DNA from: Desulfoscipio geothermicus
GTDB lineage: Bacteria; Bacillota; Desulfotomaculia; Desulfotomaculales; Desulfallaceae
Direction: 5' to 3'
Assembly (NCBI GenBank): GCA_016841205.1
Contig: JAENZP010000020.1
Span: 1 to 45,548 of the forward strand
DNA length: 45,548 bases
The notes below the pieces were generated by a model, which was given only the letters and a program-made list of their open reading frames with translations, was not told the origin of the DNA and ran no database searches. The translations under genes and the position numbers were made by a program. The stretch's first letter is position 1; every line of letters begins with the position of its first letter. Of this stretch, positions 42,395-45,548 are shown one piece after another.

Positions 42395-42472
42395 AAATTA
42401 ATCACGTTACTCATCAAAAGTTTATCTCCTTAGTTAGTTTGAGTAATAAAGTATTAAGTAGATTTACTAGAA
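42395..42472. repeat. Diverged duplicate of the integrase 5' end and upstream DNA
   Basis: ATTAATCACGTTACTCATC and the next ~55 bp align with 39,939-40,015 (integrase start codon region and its upstream DNA), about three quarters identical with one 7-bp gap, in the same orientation. On the minus strand it still reads MSNVIN like the integrase MNNVIN. Confidence 0.65.
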
Positions 42473-42542
42473 TAATATAATTCATCAAGTTGACATATCT
42501 TTTTGCACATTTTCCTTAAATTCTGCCAACGCACAAGTTACC

Positions 42543-42731
42543 TTACATTGACAGAAAATTTTTTCCAGTTCCAACCGGTAATACATTATCACTGCCGCAT
42601 TCATCACATCTCATGCCCTCAAAATCTTCCCAATTTATTTCACCAGCTCTTACATTGCCATCTTCATCAATTTGCACCTCTGCCTGTGCAGTATTAACCC
42701 CGGATACTTCGTGGCAACCACATGCATACAA
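42543..42731 (-). CDS. Small zinc-ribbon-like protein (62 aa)
   Basis: The product begins with CGCHE, has an acidic middle (AEVQIDEDGNVRAGEINWED) and then MRCDECGSDNVLP, so two cysteine pairs could bind zinc. No family is recognised and the ribosome site is weak. Similar short zinc proteins occur in mobile DNA. Confidence 0.4.
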   Translation of the reverse strand: MYACGCHEVSGVNTAQAEVQIDEDGNVRAGEINWEDFEGMRCDECGSDNVLPVGTGKNFLSM

Positions 42732-42756
42732 ATTTAGGCACGTATATTACCACTTC

Positions 42757-42819
42757 CCGTTATCTGAAATAATTTTTAATCTATAATCTTACCGTTTTGT
42801 GCCGTTATCTGAAATAATT
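42757..42819. repeat. 18-bp direct repeat pair upstream of the double DUF3231 gene
   Basis: CCGTTATCTGAAATAATT occurs at 42,757-42,774 and 42,802-42,819, 45 bp apart. Helical phasing (about four turns) would suit a regulator, but nothing else supports that. Confidence 0.5.
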
Positions 42820-43005
42820 CCTTCTTTAAATATCAGGTAATGGTATATTCTCTGAAATTGTGTAGCTAATTAAGTGGGCCAACAAGGCCCTGATGAGGTA
42901 TGTCTCTCTGACACCGTTACCCCAAATGAAAAGGAATAAATTATAAAAATGGATACATAATAAAATTTATAAAATATTTCGGATAGAATATAGGAGAGAA
43001 TATAA

Positions 43006-43974
43006 ATGCTATTTTCGGGTTCAAAAAATGCAAACACTATTAATTGTCAAGAAGCATATGGAATATGGGATCTTCTTTCAGCCAATTATCAATTTCTCGA
43101 AAAATTACACGTTTGGCGTAATTTTGCTCACGATAAAGATCTGTTATTAATTCTAAATACCATTAATGTAAGATTAGAGAAAATCATACAAGAACTTGAA
43201 AAAAAGGCCAAAGAGTTTTCTATTAACGGTCCCGAAGTAGGGGTTAAGGACATAAACACAAGTGCAAATACTGAAATCATTCGGGATGAATTAATAGCTC
43301 AGGATACTTTTATATGGCTTCAGGACATTACGGAACTGCTATTAAGAACAATTAGAACCAGCACTACCAATGATGCTGTTAGAAAAATGATTATTAATAT
43401 AGACAAAATGAATATAGACATGATGAATAACATGATTTCTTATTTACGAATTAAAGGGTGGATAAACAATGCGCCAATCTATACTAATATACCCAAAAAT
43501 ACAAAAGAAGTTATTGATGCTGGAGAAGCCTTTCATCTTTGGGATCATTTAACGTATCGCTATGATAATATTCATCAAACTGAGGTTTTTTATGATTTAA
43601 CCCAAGACCTTGAATTAAAAGCCCTAATAAATATTGGTTTGAAGCAGATACTCCAAAAAGAAACAGCAAAACTGGAAGAAGAATGCTTGAAGTTTGGGAT
43701 TCCTCTACCTAAAAAACCTTCTTCAGTTGTTTCCATGCCAACGGATATGCAACATTACTTTCAAGATGACTTTATTTTTCGAACTATCTGGATAGGTATT
43801 ACTGGCGCAACAACTATCCATGAAACTGCTATCAAGCAAAGTGTGACTAATGATAGGATACGAAATTTTTTTATTGAACTGTTACTGTCAGAAATTGAAA
43901 TTCTTAGTAGATTTATTAGATATGGTAAGTTGAAAGGTTATCTAAATGAACCACCCCAATACGCTTTAAACTAG
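43006..43974 (+). CDS. Tandem DUF3231 protein
   Basis: The product has 322 residues made of two DUF3231 units. Unit 1 (about 10-160): AYGIWDLLSANYQFLEKL, NFAHDKDLLLILNTINVR, IKGWINNAPIY. Unit 2 (about 165-322): AGEAFHLWDHLTYRYDNIHQ, FYDLTQDLELKALINIGLKQ, YGKLKGYLNEPPQY. ATG 43006 follows AGGAGAG. Unit 2 is closest in wording to the 23.8-kb gene (AGEVF.LWD, TNDRFRK against TNDRIRN). Intragenic duplication or fusion gave rise to it. Role unknown. Confidence 0.88.
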   Translation: MLFSGSKNANTINCQEAYGIWDLLSANYQFLEKLHVWRNFAHDKDLLLILNTINVRLEKIIQELEKKAKEFSINGPEVGVKDINTSANTEIIRDELIAQDTFIWLQDITELLLRTIRTSTTNDAVRKMIINIDKMNIDMMNNMISYLRIKGWINNAPIYTNIPKNTKEVIDAGEAFHLWDHLTYRYDNIHQTEVFYDLTQDLELKALINIGLKQILQKETAKLEEECLKFGIPLPKKPSSVVSMPTDMQHYFQDDFIFRTIWIGITGATTIHETAIKQSVTNDRIRNFFIELLLSEIEILSRFIRYGKLKGYLNEPPQYALN

Positions 43975-44054
43975 ATTAATAGGTTTAGAAGTATGCTTTT
44001 CAAACCATAATGTCTTTAGTGGGTTTTATGTTATTAATTAGCAATACCCCCTAA

Positions 44055-44648
44055 TTAGTAAATCTTATTGTTTACACCTTGCAGGTCCTTCGCAGTTATT
44101 ACCTGCTTACCAACAGCAACTTTAAACTCCGGGGCACGTTCATTAACCCGTATATCCTTTATGGCTTTCCACAGCAAATCCATGTAAAACTGTTTTTTAA
44201 TAAAAGCATGGTCTATATTTTTGTTATTTAACGCATCAAGTAATTGATTATCCAGAAATTCCATTGCAATTCTATGTATTTCTTTTAACCATTCAATTTC
44301 TTGTTCATTTCGGACTATGATACAACCGCAATTCATCTCAAGAGCAGCCAGGGTATTTTCAATCATGTTTTCAATAGCATACCTATTAGCCGCGATAGCA
44401 TACTTATAAGCGTCCTTGTGTCGTATGTAAAACCCTCCAGGATAGTTATAATCTTTTTCCACCATTATCGGGCCTTTATTGTGCTCTGCATATTGCCGCC
44501 AATCGTATCTTTTGTTTAAACCCATTTTTTCACCTCTCAAGTCCTGTGAGCCGATAATATCAGCGCCACAGTAAGGGCATATCCAAAAACTATTTTCTGA
44601 CGCACTGAAGCTTTTTTTATTACATACCGGGCATTGCTTGCTTATCAT
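44055..44648 (-). CDS. Zinc-ribbon protein of the Zot-like operon, unknown function
   Basis: The product has 197 residues. An N-terminal zinc ribbon (KQCPVCNKKSFSA ... FWICPYCGADI) is followed by a mostly helical domain (YAIAANRYAIENMIENTLAA). ATG 44648 follows AAGGATGATG; the gene overlaps the end of the upstream ORF. It is third in a minus-strand unit after the P-loop ATPase, which suggests a role in replication or packaging of a mobile element. That role is inference. Confidence 0.55.
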   Translation of the reverse strand: MISKQCPVCNKKSFSASENSFWICPYCGADIIGSQDLRGEKMGLNKRYDWRQYAEHNKGPIMVEKDYNYPGGFYIRHKDAYKYAIAANRYAIENMIENTLAALEMNCGCIIVRNEQEIEWLKEIHRIAMEFLDNQLLDALNNKNIDHAFIKKQFYMDLLWKAIKDIRVNERAPEFKVAVGKQVITAKDLQGVNNKIY

Positions 44649-44925
44649 TTTCTTCATCATCCTTGGTAACTTTTATATTTTCAGCCACATCACTAGGGAT
44701 AAAGTAATATACATGCGTCCCAATCCTAATACTATGATCCTTGTGTTTTTTCCTTTGATACCAGTTTATCTTATTAGATGGTAAAACCTTAAAATTAGCC
44801 AACTCAGCACATTTCTCTAATATCTTTAGCTCTTTATCGTTATGAAATTTTGCAGCCATCTTACTAAACTTCACAACCGGAATTGAAGGGTTAAAATAAA
44901 GCGTTTTATATGGATTAGCAGGCAT
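44620..44925 (-). CDS. Small protein between the Zot-like ATPase and zinc-ribbon genes
   Basis: The 101-residue product starts MPANPYKTLYFNPSIPVVKF and has a basic centre (NWYQRKKHKDHSIRIG) and an acidic tail. ATG 44925 overlaps the ATPase stop (44,915-44,917). No family is recognised. Confidence 0.5.
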   Translation of the reverse strand: MPANPYKTLYFNPSIPVVKFSKMAAKFHNDKELKILEKCAELANFKVLPSNKINWYQRKKHKDHSIRIGTHVYYFIPSDVAENIKVTKDDEENDKQAMPGM

Positions 44926-45548
44926 CGTCAATCACGTCCCACAGATCATCGGCAGCCATCCTTTTTTCATTAACCTCAATGATGTTTTGCAGGAATTTTG
45001 TAAACTCCCTCTCGTTTTTCGGGAACGATACCGAGGTAACTATTTTATTGGTATCATACAAACCGGCCGCAAATATTTCCTTTGCCTTAAACATTGGAAT
45101 AAAGCGCCGCCTCAATAGTTTTTGCGCCTGTGCATCATAGATGAACCAAATAAACCCACCCGGAGTTCGGTGACAGTCAACCAGTATGTTGCAGAGCATC
45201 CGCATACGGCTGTCCAGGTTTTTGAAATGGGGCGTGGTCATGTACAGACTGGCCCGTAGCTTACGCAGGTAAAATAAAAATTGTGTGAGGTAGATATTGC
45301 TGCCTTTTTGAAATAATCGGCTGTCTAACGATGTTTGGGCTTCGTCCAGACAGATTATACTGCCCGGCGCTTCAGCCACTTTATAAAAATCCTTATAGGT
45401 ATTTAACATTTGGCTATCTCTCAAACCGTAGTTGCTGAACAGTTCAATACCCTGTCCGCTTTTACGCGCCTTCTCCCGATAGTAATGGGCCAGAATGCTC
45501 ATGGCGGAAGTTTTACCTTCCCCCAGGTTCCCGGTAAATGCCCATACA
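44915..45548 (-). CDS. Zot-like P-loop ATPase (N-terminus outside the window)
   Basis: The frame is open to the window edge. Walker A is seen as FTGNLGEGKTSAMSI at 45,500-45,545, and Walker B as SIICLDEAQTSLDSR, followed by FLFYLRKLRASLYMTT and DSRMRMLCNILVDC. This matches the Zot/FtsK-HerA-like ATPases found in filamentous phages and some integrative elements. No membrane helix is seen after the ATPase core, unlike classical inovirus Zot. At least 210 residues are visible. Confidence 0.65.
   Translation of the reverse strand, partial: VWAFTGNLGEGKTSAMSILAHYYREKARKSGQGIELFSNYGLRDSQMLNTYKDFYKVAEAPGSIICLDEAQTSLDSRLFQKGSNIYLTQFLFYLRKLRASLYMTTPHFKNLDSRMRMLCNILVDCHRTPGGFIWFIYDAQAQKLLRRRFIPMFKAKEIFAAGLYDTNKIVTSVSFPKNEREFTKFLQNIIEVNEKRMAADDLWDVIDDAC

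Larger units (their letters stand above)
13640..45548. mobile_element. Putative intervening element or accessory block interrupting prkA (left end in window)
   Basis: The left boundary is the prkA junction beside the 13.55-kb recombinase. The prkA N-terminal half is not found anywhere up to 45,548, so the insert is at least 32 kb unless a rearrangement removed it. Its content is mixed: IS remnants, regulatory and metabolic operons, a second integrase and a Zot-like gene. That amount of metabolic cargo is unusual, so a composite origin or later rearrangement is quite possible. Confidence 0.35.

Noticed and set aside
42830-42910. Possible fluoride riboswitch (TAATGG ... CTGATGA)
   Set aside because: The conserved 3' segment after CTGATGA does not match and the pseudoknot bases are absent.
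42880-42960. CTGATGAG ... GAAA resembling a hammerhead ribozyme core
   Set aside because: GAAA does not follow a proper stem II and no stem III with a cleavage site could be formed; likely chance.

Overview
The window looks like the chromosome of an anaerobic, endospore-forming Firmicute. My best guess is a Peptococcaceae/Desulfotomaculum-type clostridium. This is inferred from the sporulation operon prkA-yhbH-spoVR, a ferredoxin-dependent 2-oxoacid oxidoreductase under a T-box, strong GGAGG ribosome sites with frequent GTG/TTG starts, DUF3231 and DUF4405 proteins and the moderate base composition. No rRNA, tRNA or CRISPR array was seen.

Layout. 0-11.1 kb is accessory DNA: a MerR regulator and a membrane methyltransferase; a minus-strand run of small phage-like genes (DUF6906-like, ASCH, zinc-ribbon mini-proteins) with a Cro-like XRE gene divergent from an S24 repressor; citrate synthase; a DUF4405 membrane cytochrome-like protein; a coupled XRE/peptide deformylase pair; and a large serine recombinase. 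11.1-13.6 kb is the core of a sporulation operon on the minus strand, order prkA > yhbH > spoVR. Only yhbH is complete. spoVR is cut after about 59 codons, where the first recombinase ends. prkA lacks its N-terminal ~250 residues and begins where a second large serine recombinase (13.55-15.23 kb) ends. The two recombinase genes point their 3' ends at the operon from opposite sides, as expected of two skin-like intervening elements.

15.3-25 kb is a decaying zone: IS remnants (IS3-like orfA, IS1595, IS110), an S-layer/transglutaminase-like gene with an in-frame TGA, a frameshifted TadE-like gene, a CheB-CheR-PAS signalling protein next to a PAS histidine kinase, a DUF3231 gene, and a truncated KhtT-like gene preceded by a likely GEMM-I (c-di-GMP) riboswitch. 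25.8-30.1 kb is a well-formed metabolic operon: promoter, T-box leader (specifier read as AUC, Ile), 2-oxoacid:ferredoxin oxidoreductase gamma-delta-alpha-beta, then a CbiE/CbiT-like methyltransferase with a palindromic operator. 30.5-35.2 kb holds a NERD-domain gene with an amber codon, an unexplained ~500-bp non-coding block, and a glycine-betaine-type ABC transporter operon.

35.4-45.5 kb is again mobile or decayed: an alcohol dehydrogenase fragment, a broken membrane gene, two more DUF3231 genes, a coupled tyrosine integrase/acyltransferase/YdjM-like operon, an IS3-family element of about 1.27 kb with inverted repeats, a partial duplicate of the integrase 5' region, and at the edge an operon with a Zot-like P-loop ATPase.

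The most notable point is that one sporulation operon appears to be interrupted at both ends by two separate serine-recombinase elements. If both excise in the mother cell, prkA and spoVR would be rebuilt. The far halves of both genes lie outside the window, so this remains an inference.
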